A stretch of DNA of 12,855 bases, taken from contig DATJYV010000220.1 in the NCBI GenBank assembly GCA_035499415.1, positions 1-12,855 on the forward strand, read 5' to 3'. Made by a program: the position numbers and the translations under genes. The notes beneath the pieces were generated by a model. That model saw only the letters and a list, made by a program, of their open reading frames with translations. It was not told where the DNA came from and made no database searches. Source of the stretch: DATJYV01 sp035499415 (lineage in GTDB: Bacteria; Bacteroidota; Ignavibacteria; UBA10030). Positions 7,601-12,855 of this stretch are shown piece after piece (within the stretch, counting starts at the first letter, position 1; every line of letters begins with the position of its first letter).

Positions 7601-9037
7601 ATGGCAACATCGATAAAACAAACATCACGAGGCCGGACAGTTCGCCGGACCGACAAGCGGCGTAAAATCTCCCCTTCCCCGCGCGCGTTCCCACCCTCAC
7701 GAGGCCGGGTTCGCATACTGCCGGGCGATGTGCACTCCACTCTCGCGAAGCACATGCTGGTCGACGGTTTCGACTTTGTCGTCGACCTCAAACGCAGCAA
7801 GGGCTCGTACGTCCATGACGCACGAACAAACCGCCGATACCTCGACTTCTTCACGTTCTTTGGCTCGGGCTCGGTCGGGATCAATCACCCGAAAATGACC
7901 GCGCCTGCGTTTCTCGAAAAGCTTGCCTATGTCGCAGTCAACAAACCGTCGAACTCGGACGCGTACACGGTCGAGATGGCCGAATTTGTCGACGCGTTCG
8001 GCCGCCTTGCACAGCCGGCATACCTTCCGCACGCATTCTTCGTCGACGGCGGCGCCCTGGCAGTCGAGAACGCACTCAAGACGGCGTTCGACTGGAAAGT
8101 CCGGAAGAATTTCCAGCGAGGATATCAGACCGAGCGGGGAAGCCAGATCGTTCACTTTCGTCGCGCGTTTCACGGCCGCAGCGGCTACACGCTGGCCCTG
8201 ACAAACACCGACCCGGTGAAGACAAACTATTTCCCGAAGTTCTCGTGGCCGCGCATCCTTAATCCCGCGATCCGATTCCCGATGACCGGCGAAAACCTGG
8301 AACGCGTCAAACGGGAAGAGGCGGCGGCGATCGCTGAAATAAAAAACGCACTCGTACAGAATAAGGACGATATTGCGGCGTTGATCATCGAACCGATCCA
8401 ATGCGAAGGGGGAGACAATCAATTCCGTGCCGAATTCCTGAAGGAGCTCCGGGTGCTCTGCGACGAAAACGAGATGCTCTACATCATGGACGAAGTTCAA
8501 ACCGGGGTGGGAATTACGGGCAAAATGTGGTGCCACGAGTACTACGTCAAGCCCGACTTGATGACGTTCGGGAAGAAGACACAAGTCTGCGGCTTCCTGA
8601 GCAGCACGCGTATCGACGATGTCGCGGAAAATGTTTTTCACGCGTCGAGCAGGATCAATTCCACGTTCGGCGGGAACCTCATCGACATGGTACGGTTCGC
8701 AAAGATTCTGGAGATCATCGAGGAGGATAATCTTGTCGAGAATGCGCGTATCGTCGGCGGACACCTTCTGAAATCTTTGGGCGAACTCGAGCAGGATTTT
8801 CCCCGGCTGGTGGACAACACGCGCGGCCGCGGTCTCCTCTGCGCCATGGACCTCCCGACGTCCCGGGAGCGCGATGAATTGAAGAAGAGGGCCCTGGAAC
8901 GGGGTTTGATTCTCATCGGCTGCGGCGAACGCTCCATTCGCTTCCGCCCCCCGTTGACCCTGAGCCCGCAGGAAGTGGATGAAGGCGTTTCGATCATCCG
9001 TTCCGCACTCCAAACCATGAAATCGGGGAATGGGTAA
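7601..9037 (+). CDS. lat: L-lysine 6-transaminase
   Basis: A class-III (fold type I) PLP aminotransferase that moves the epsilon amino group of lysine to 2-oxoglutarate, giving 2-aminoadipate 6-semialdehyde and glutamate. Landmarks: HMLVDGFDFVVDL, the segment RRYLDFFTFFGSGSVGINHP, FFVDGGALAVENALK, FRRAFHGRSGYT, EPIQCEGGDNQFR, IMDEVQTGVG with PLP-binding D297, and FGKKTQVCGF with the Schiff-base lysine K325 or K326. The FGKKTQVCG and DGFD segments are characteristic of this family rather than of ornithine or GABA aminotransferases. The frame stays open far upstream, but ATG 7601 is the first plausible start after the dehydrogenase. It gives 478 residues, longer than the usual 440-450 because of a very basic, Arg/Lys-rich N-terminal tail of about 38 residues. 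GTG 7730 would remove the tail but also trims close to conserved sequence. It overlaps nadE by one base (TAATG). Confidence 0.92.
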   Translation: MATSIKQTSRGRTVRRTDKRRKISPSPRAFPPSRGRVRILPGDVHSTLAKHMLVDGFDFVVDLKRSKGSYVHDARTNRRYLDFFTFFGSGSVGINHPKMTAPAFLEKLAYVAVNKPSNSDAYTVEMAEFVDAFGRLAQPAYLPHAFFVDGGALAVENALKTAFDWKVRKNFQRGYQTERGSQIVHFRRAFHGRSGYTLALTNTDPVKTNYFPKFSWPRILNPAIRFPMTGENLERVKREEAAAIAEIKNALVQNKDDIAALIIEPIQCEGGDNQFRAEFLKELRVLCDENEMLYIMDEVQTGVGITGKMWCHEYYVKPDLMTFGKKTQVCGFLSSTRIDDVAENVFHASSRINSTFGGNLIDMVRFAKILEIIEEDNLVENARIVGGHLLKSLGELEQDFPRLVDNTRGRGLLCAMDLPTSRERDELKKRALERGLILIGCGERSIRFRPPLTLSPQEVDEGVSIIRSALQTMKSGNG

Positions 9038-9882
9038 TGGAAGCGTCGAATCAGACCGACAGTTCCGAACTCATGTTGAACACGGCGCTCGTGAGGGATA
9101 TTCTCACGCGCTTCATTCGTGATGAGACCCAAAGCGCGGGTTTCCGTCGCGGCGTCGTGGGGCTCTCCGGCGGCGTAGATTCAGCAGTCTCCGCAACGCT
9201 TGCCGCCGAAGCGCTGGGCCGCGACAACGTTACCGCCGTTCTGATGCCCCACAAGCAGAGTCACCGGAGCAGTCTCGAAGACGCCCGGAAAGTTGTCGAC
9301 TTCCTGCGCATTCAGTCCGAAATCGTCGATATTACCGGGATGACAGAGGCGTATTGCGGGAAGTACGGAGTGGAGGGGCGAAACCGGCAAGGGAATGTCA
9401 TGGCGCGGATGCGCATGGTCGTGCTCTACGATGTGTCGGCGCGGGAAAACGCGCTGGTCATCGGCACGAGCAACAAGAGTGAAATTCTCACCGGGTACGG
9501 GACGATCTTCGGAGACCTGGCTTCCGCCATCAACCCGCTGGGGGATTTGTACAAATCCCAGGTCTGGCAGCTCGCAGAAGCGCTGAATCTCCCCCCGTCG
9601 ATCGTGCATAAAAAACCGTCGGCCGACCTCTGGGAGGGGCAGACGGACGAAGCCGACCTGGGAATATCGTACCGAAAGCTCGACTCGCTCCTTTTCCGGA
9701 TGGTCGATGAGCGCAGGACCGATGACGAACTGCACGGGCTTGGTTTTGAGTCGACGATCATCAAGCGGATCCGTACCATGATTCGGAAGAACCAGTATAA
9801 ACGGCGTCCGCCGGTCATTGCAAAGGTTTCGTACCGCACTGTGAACGTCGACTTTCGTTATGTCCGCGACTGGGGAACATGA
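9037..9882 (+). CDS. nadE: NAD synthetase, ammonia-dependent type
   Basis: NadE catalyses the last step of NAD synthesis, amidating nicotinic acid adenine dinucleotide via an adenylylated intermediate. The 281-residue product has the ATP pyrophosphatase P-loop SGGVDS (residues 44-49), then TAVLMPHKQSHRSSLEDA, MARMRMVVLYD, GTSNKSEILTGYGTIFGD, INPLGDLYKSQVWQLA and KKPSADLWEGQTDEADLG, all of the NadE family. There is no N-terminal nitrilase-type glutaminase domain, so it should use free ammonia or an ammonia donor protein. Its ATG overlaps the lat stop by one base, and rsmI overlaps its 3' end by 23 bases. Both overlaps argue for translational coupling in one transcript. nadA and nadB lie about 6.5 kb upstream in the same orientation; nadC and nadD are not here. 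Confidence 0.96.
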   Translation: MEASNQTDSSELMLNTALVRDILTRFIRDETQSAGFRRGVVGLSGGVDSAVSATLAAEALGRDNVTAVLMPHKQSHRSSLEDARKVVDFLRIQSEIVDITGMTEAYCGKYGVEGRNRQGNVMARMRMVVLYDVSARENALVIGTSNKSEILTGYGTIFGDLASAINPLGDLYKSQVWQLAEALNLPPSIVHKKPSADLWEGQTDEADLGISYRKLDSLLFRMVDERRTDDELHGLGFESTIIKRIRTMIRKNQYKRRPPVIAKVSYRTVNVDFRYVRDWGT

Positions 9883-10594
9883 GGATGGAAGGACGACGGG
9901 CGGCGGAACGTTGTACATCGTTGCCACGCCGATTGGAAACCTCGAGGACATCTCGGCGCGGGCCGTTCGCATCCTCGATGCCGTCGACCTGATCGCGGCC
10001 GAAGATACGCGCACGACCCGGGTGCTGCTCCACCGGTTTGGAATCAGCAAACCGATGGTCAGTTATCACGGCCACAACGAGCGAAGCCGAACGCCCGGCC
10101 TCATCGAATCCCTCCAATCCGGCCGGTCAATCGCACTCGTCTCCGATGCCGGCACGCCGGGAATTTCCGACCCTTCCTGTGTCGTTGTGCGCGAAGCTCT
10201 CAAGCGCGGTATCCCGGTCGTTCCCGTCCCCGGCGCCTCCGCGTTCCTGTCGGCCCTCATCGCGAGCGGACTTCCGACAGACCGGTTTGTCTTCGAAGGT
10301 TTTCTTCCCCATAAAAAAGGGCGCAAGGCAAAGCTCCAATCCCTTCGTGACGAGCCGTTGACCATCATCCTGTACGAATCACCCCACCGATTGCGCAAAA
10401 CCCTCGACGAGATATTGGAGCTGCTCGGAGACAGACAAATCGTTATCGCGCGGGAGTTGACAAAAAAATTTGAAGAGATTCTCCGCGGCCGCCTCTCGGT
10501 CGTCATTCACGAGCTCCGGGCCGTTTCACCAAGAGGGGAGTACGTGATTCTCGTCGACGGGAAAAAAAGTATCACCGTAAATCGTTCGGAATGA
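9860..10594 (+). CDS. rsmI: 16S rRNA 2'-O-ribose C1402 methyltransferase RsmI
   Basis: RsmI methylates the ribose of C1402 in the decoding centre of 16S rRNA, using S-adenosylmethionine. The protein has the tetrapyrrole-methylase fold motifs in order: LYIVATPIGNLEDIS near residue 18, AAEDTRTT, the SAM-loop SDAGTPGISDP, PVPGASAFLSALIASGLP, FEGFLPHKKGRKAKL and YESPHRL. The product is 244 residues, shorter than the roughly 286 of the E. coli enzyme; the small C-terminal extension seen there is not recognisable. The ATG at 9860 overlaps nadE by 23 bases. A TTG at 9911, directly at the conserved LYIVATPIGN, is an alternative start that would remove 17 poorly conserved residues (Gly/Thr/Asp-rich). 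This gene appears to end the packed + strand run; an 80-to-100-base gap follows before the lipoprotein. Confidence 0.95.
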   Translation: MSATGEHEDGRTTGGGTLYIVATPIGNLEDISARAVRILDAVDLIAAEDTRTTRVLLHRFGISKPMVSYHGHNERSRTPGLIESLQSGRSIALVSDAGTPGISDPSCVVVREALKRGIPVVPVPGASAFLSALIASGLPTDRFVFEGFLPHKKGRKAKLQSLRDEPLTIILYESPHRLRKTLDEILELLGDRQIVIARELTKKFEEILRGRLSVVIHELRAVSPRGEYVILVDGKKSITVNRSE

Positions 10595-10677
10595 CCTGAA
10601 TCACGGCTCCTCACCATCCTTCATTAAACTCCGCGCCGCCCTTCCTGTCCAACGGCTACAAATTATCATTCACCGTG

Positions 10678-10683
10678 AGGAGG
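10678..10683 (+). promoter_or_regulatory. Strong Shine-Dalgarno deciding the lipoprotein start
   Basis: A perfect AGGAGG. Three in-frame candidate starts surround it: GTG 10675 (upstream, and it overlaps the site), ATG 10687 (three bases after it) and ATG 10693 (nine bases after it). Only ATG 10693 has normal spacing, and it gives a standard-length lipoprotein signal peptide. Confidence 0.75.
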
Positions 10684-10692
10684 AGAATGAAC

Positions 10693-11640
10693 ATGGGAAA
10701 AAAACAATGGATCGTCGGAAGTCTTGTCTTCGCCGGCATCGTGGCTCTTGCGGGTTGTTCGAAATCGCCGACCGGCCCCGGGCTGACAGTCAGCCAGAGC
10801 GACAGAGATGCGATCAGTGCGGTGATCAACGCTGACCCTCTTTACACGAGCGATTCCGATATGCTGGATGACCAGGGAGCAAACGACGCTCTCGCGAAGG
10901 ACCAGACCGCCATCACGCCGCTCGCCTGGGGAAGAAAAGTCCTTTCGGCCTCGCGCGACGTGACGTACGACCAGGTGAATGATACCACGGTCGCAGTGAC
11001 GATCACGACGACGATCTCCGGAAACGTCTACATCCGCGCACGATACGCGGGGCAGGCTGCCGATTCCACCGTCATCAAACCCTTCACCGAACACACCATG
11101 CGAAAAGTCAATGTGTTCAAACGCTCCATCGCGGCCGCCGGCTCGGCGCGGTGGGAGGCGCGTGAAGTTTCAGCGGTCGTGGGCGGAACGGACAGCTCCA
11201 ACGTGACAATCAATCAGATGACGGTCTTCATGGGGTCCGACACGCTCGTCATCACGGACCCGACCTCGTATTTCCTGCGGTTTAAAGGTTTTCCGGGGCC
11301 ACGGCGCGAAATGCCGGAGATCAATCTGAGTCTGAATGCGAACGAGAGAGTGACGGTACAGATAGCGCTCACCAGTTCCGATCCGGATACTGATTTTGTA
11401 TTTCTGCACAGGCCGTACTCGGTTCTGGGGCTCGTCATCCGGCCGCTGGCAACCAGGATGCAACTGATATCGCAGACGCAATCCGGAGGGTCGTACCAGC
11501 GCGTGTATTCGTTCTCATGGACGAATCACATCGCATGCAGGCGCGACGTCCTCGTCACGGCTCTTACGAGGAGTTCTCTGTTTGACGACCAGGCAAAGTT
11601 CTCAACGTCAATCTGGGGATTCCCGTACATCGTCGAATGA
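10693..11640 (+). CDS. Putative secreted lipoprotein of unknown function
   Basis: No family recognised. The 315-residue product starts M-G-K-K-Q-W, then a hydrophobic stretch (V-G-S-L-V-F-A-G-I-V-A-L) and the lipobox L-A-G-C with acceptor C22, so it should be a lipid-anchored envelope protein of the signal-peptidase-II type. The mature protein starts C-S-K-S-P-T-G-P; the residues after Cys do not match the E. coli Asp +2 inner-membrane retention rule. The rest is rich in Thr, Ser, Val and short alternating hydrophobic stretches (for example the V-A-V-T-I-T-T-T-I-S-G segment), which suggests beta structure. No enzymatic motif or repeat is visible. The start is set by AGGAGG at 10678-10683. It has its own gap upstream and an intrinsic terminator downstream, so it is probably monocistronic. 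Confidence 0.85.
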   Translation: MGKKQWIVGSLVFAGIVALAGCSKSPTGPGLTVSQSDRDAISAVINADPLYTSDSDMLDDQGANDALAKDQTAITPLAWGRKVLSASRDVTYDQVNDTTVAVTITTTISGNVYIRARYAGQAADSTVIKPFTEHTMRKVNVFKRSIAAAGSARWEAREVSAVVGGTDSSNVTINQMTVFMGSDTLVITDPTSYFLRFKGFPGPRREMPEINLSLNANERVTVQIALTSSDPDTDFVFLHRPYSVLGLVIRPLATRMQLISQTQSGGSYQRVYSFSWTNHIACRRDVLVTALTRSSLFDDQAKFSTSIWGFPYIVE

Positions 11641-11668
11641 TTTTCCCGCCCTTCGCAAGCTTCATCGG

Positions 11669-11705
11669 ACAACCCTTGAGGATCACTCAAGGGTTGTTTC
11701 GTTTT
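11669..11705 (+). terminator. Intrinsic terminator after the lipoprotein gene
   Basis: A perfect 12-bp stem: ACAACCCTTGAG at 11669-11680 pairs with CTCAAGGGTTGT at 11686-11697 around the five-base loop GATCA. The stem is followed by TTCGTTTT, a T-rich but interrupted tail. It lies 28 bases after the lipoprotein stop. The stem is symmetric and the tail on the opposite strand is poor, so it is best read as a + strand terminator. It is the clearest terminator in the window. Confidence 0.9.
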
Positions 11706-11739
11706 GAGACGCAGCGCTTCTCTGTGACAGTCGGTACAT

Positions 11740-11768
11740 AATACAACCCAACGATCTTGTATTGTTGG
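11740..11768. promoter_or_regulatory. Overlapping inverted repeats upstream of small gene
   Basis: AATACAA (11740-11746) pairs with TTGTATT (11757-11763) around a ten-base loop. CCAAC (11748-11752) pairs with GTTGG (11764-11768) around an eleven-base loop. The two stems interlock, so as RNA they would either exclude each other or form a pseudoknot; as DNA the first is a possible operator dyad. The block ends 22 bases before the 50-codon gene at 11791, in an AT-rich stretch (TACATAATACAA) that could hold a -10 element, although I see no convincing -35. The pairing is plain in the sequence; the regulatory role is inferred. Confidence 0.35.
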
Positions 11769-11790
11769 AAAAGTGAACGCGGAGGGATTG

Positions 11791-11943
11791 ATGCCACGTC
11801 GGTATTACATTTCTCGACCGTTATCGGCGGAAGAGCAGCAGGAATTGGAAGAACTGCTCCTGGAGCAAATGGAAATTCAGCGCTGGTATGCGGTTGAGGT
11901 CGTCGCTGAACTGGGGGCGGAAATCGTTATTCCATTAAACTAA
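11791..11943 (+). CDS. Small protein of 50 residues, unknown function
   Basis: A short gene with a good translation signal: GGAGGG at 11781-11786 lies four bases before ATG 11791, and TAA ends it at 11941-11943. The product begins M-P-R-R-Y-Y-I-S-R-P, has a strongly acidic, Leu/Glu/Gln-rich middle (A-E-E-Q-Q-E-L-E-E-L-L-L-E-Q) that should be an amphipathic helix, and ends in a hydrophobic A-E-I-V-I-P-L-N. There is no signal peptide or Cys. The helix could support a small coiled coil or antitoxin-like partner-binding role, but no family is recognised. It follows the terminator and its own AT-rich leader, so it probably has its own promoter. A second small gene follows after ten bases. Confidence 0.65.
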   Translation: MPRRYYISRPLSAEEQQELEELLLEQMEIQRWYAVEVVAELGAEIVIPLN

Positions 11944-11953
11944 AAAAGGGAAG

Positions 11954-12097
11954 ATGATTCGTCGGCTCGGCTTGATCGTTTTGGTTGGTGCAGTTGCCTT
12001 TCTTACCTGCATTATTCGATCTCATAAGCGGTCTGGCATGAGGCCGGTCGTTCGCCCGGACGAGGACGATGGCTATGAGCTCGGGGGAGGAGCTTGA
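11954..12097 (+). CDS. Small single-pass membrane protein of 47 residues, unknown
   Basis: The ATG at 11954 follows the 50-codon gene by ten bases. A purine-rich AAAAAAGGGAAG stretch directly precedes the start and may act as a close-spaced ribosome-binding site. The product starts M-I-R-R, has a hydrophobic segment from about residue 5 to 21 (L-G-L-I-V-L-V-G-A-V-A-F-L-T-C-I-I), then basic R-S-H-K-R and an acidic P-D-E-D-D-G-Y-E tail ending G-G-G-A. The charge distribution fits a small membrane protein; orientation is uncertain because basic residues flank both sides. Its last 25 bases overlap the 3' end of the convergent gene on the - strand. No family recognised. Expression is less certain than for the preceding gene. 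Confidence 0.5.
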   Translation: MIRRLGLIVLVGAVAFLTCIIRSHKRSGMRPVVRPDEDDGYELGGGA

Positions 12098-12429
12098 AGC
12101 TTCTCCAATTCGTCTCTGACGAAGCGGACGATTATTTCGGCATCAAAGAGGGGATTCTTCGAAAGTGATGTGAAGTCGGGATTCAGCCGCTGTTGCAGCC
12201 GATAAGCTGCCTGTTGCACTTCGCGCGGAAATCCCCGTTCCTCTGCAACCCACCGAAGCTCCTGGATCAAATCCTTCGAGTCGTTTTTTCCCTTCAATCG
12301 GCTCTCGAGCTCGCGGATGGCGATTCCCGCAGCTCGTCGAGCGCATGTCCGGGCCATCCCGGCATTTCCGATCCGTTCTGCTTCACGGCCCCGTTCAATT
12401 TCCCGTGCGATGGCGTCAGACCACGGCAT
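12073..12429 (-). CDS. Uncharacterised small helical protein
   Basis: No family recognised. From ATG 12429 the product is 118 residues and starts M-P-W-S-D-A-I-A-R-E-I-E-R-G. It is rich in Ala, Arg, Glu and Leu with heptad-like spacing and few prolines before the last residues (A-P-P-P-S-S), so it should be mostly alpha-helical and soluble. A four-helix or HEPN-like bundle is conceivable, but the R-x4-6-H motif of HEPN nucleases is absent, so I do not call it that. A GTG at 12462 would add 11 residues and give a 47-base overlap with the upstream hydrolase; ATG 12429 gives a 14-base overlap and is preferred. Neither start has a clear Shine-Dalgarno, so coupling to the hydrolase is likely. Its 3' end overlaps the 47-codon gene on the opposite strand. 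Confidence 0.7.
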   Translation of the reverse strand: MPWSDAIAREIERGREAERIGNAGMARTCARRAAGIAIRELESRLKGKNDSKDLIQELRWVAEERGFPREVQQAAYRLQQRLNPDFTSLSKNPLFDAEIIVRFVRDELEKLQAPPPSS

Positions 12430-12855
12430 CAAAACGACCGTCGAGATGGTTGAGGACCACACGTGCGCACCGGTGCGGTGCCTCCAGCTGGGGAATGTGC
12501 CCGCATTTCGGGATAAAGGAGATTTGAAGGCCTGGGATCCACCGTGCGAGAGTCGAGACCGTTTCCCGCGGAAGGAGCCGGTCGTTCTCGCCCCAAATGA
12601 GCGAAGTCTGGATCGGAAGAGCTCCCAGCTCTTTCGAAAGAAAGTTGTCCCTCACGATCGAGCGCACGAACTCACCGATCCTTCGACGGGTAAGGTCTTT
12701 GCGTATCGACCTGAGGAAGAGGGAATAATACCACGGGAAATGGTACCACATCATGTCCAAAAGGGCGGCGACATCGCTTGTTTTCCGGGCGTCAAACAGT
12801 GCGGCGAGCCGGTCGACATCCGGCGTATAAACGCCTGCCGGATTCATGAGGATCA
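12416..12855 (-). CDS. Alpha/beta hydrolase, C-terminal part (N-terminus beyond window)
   Basis: The frame is open to the right edge, so the gene begins beyond the window; about 146 codons are visible. The first visible residues, I-L-M-N-P-A-G, match the end of a core beta strand in alpha/beta hydrolases, so the ATG at 12847 is internal. A helical cap region (W-Y-H-F-P-W-Y-Y-S-L-F) comes next. Counting from M at 12847, the catalytic acid is D89 in LIWGENDRLLP and the catalytic His is H117 in KCGHIPQLEAP. The nucleophile elbow lies off the window and cannot be checked. Substrate is unknown: the fold covers esterases, C-C hydrolases and dehalogenases. The stop overlaps the start of the downstream helical protein gene, so the two are probably one operon. 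Confidence 0.88.
   Translation of the reverse strand, partial: ILMNPAGVYTPDVDRLAALFDARKTSDVAALLDMMWYHFPWYYSLFLRSIRKDLTRRRIGEFVRSIVRDNFLSKELGALPIQTSLIWGENDRLLPRETVSTLARWIPGLQISFIPKCGHIPQLEAPHRCARVVLNHLDGRFDAVV

Noticed and set aside
7697..9013. Long antisense frame (438 codons) opposite lat
   Set aside because: It mirrors the lat coding sequence and shows no conserved domain.
11704..11742. A sigma-70-like promoter (TTGAGA with CATAAT) before the small gene
   Set aside because: The spacing between the two boxes is about 27 bases, far from 17, and no better -35 is present.
12193..12453. A + strand frame of 86 codons opposite the helical protein
   Set aside because: It has no ribosome-binding site or recognisable sequence and lies opposite the better-supported - strand gene.
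1..12855. CRISPR arrays, tRNA or rRNA genes, transposases, phage genes, defence clusters
   Set aside because: No regular spaced repeats, cloverleaf-like structures or matching protein motifs were seen on either strand. The window is mostly housekeeping, so I make no claim of a new system.

Overview
The window comes from a bacterial chromosome of moderately high GC content and is mostly housekeeping genes packed on the + strand. The host cannot be fixed from sequence alone. Three features lean towards the Bacteroidota/Chlorobi/Ignavibacteria side: a lipoprotein that begins C-S-K-S-P-T-G-P after the lipobox, several genes without an obvious Shine-Dalgarno, and a lysine 6-aminotransferase next to an aldehyde dehydrogenase. 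This placement is tentative.

Layout. (1) 1-2557: nadA (quinolinate synthase, cut by the left edge) and nadB (L-aspartate oxidase), seven bases apart; together they make quinolinate from aspartate and dihydroxyacetone phosphate. (2) 2558-2852: a gene-free gap holding a palindrome-rich, MITE-like element of about 190 bp (2614-2801) with near-terminal inverted repeats and three perfect hairpins. (3) 2853-10594: a compact run of plsY-like acyltransferase, htrA-type protease, purB, aldehyde dehydrogenase, lysine 6-aminotransferase (lat), nadE and rsmI. Several junctions overlap (ATGA, TAATG, a 23-base overlap), so this is probably one operon or a few overlapping transcripts. The only sizeable gap (7479-7600, before lat) holds a nested hairpin. 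(4) 10693-11640: a lipoprotein gene with a strong AGGAGG, closed by a clear intrinsic terminator at 11669-11705. (5) 11791-12097: two small genes (50 and 47 codons), the first with a good ribosome-binding site. (6) 12073-12855, - strand: an uncharacterised helical protein downstream of an alpha/beta hydrolase cut by the right edge.

How the genes fit together: nadA, nadB and nadE cover the first two steps and the last step of de novo NAD synthesis; nadC and nadD are not in the window. The dehydrogenase/lat pair fits lysine oxidation to 2-aminoadipate, in which both enzymes pass reducing or amino equivalents to NAD and 2-oxoglutarate.

I found no convincing new defence, mobile or secretion system. 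The points most worth a second look are the plsY-like gene with no usable start codon (an ACG where ATG is expected) just after the palindromic element, its altered family motifs, the element itself, and the two small genes.
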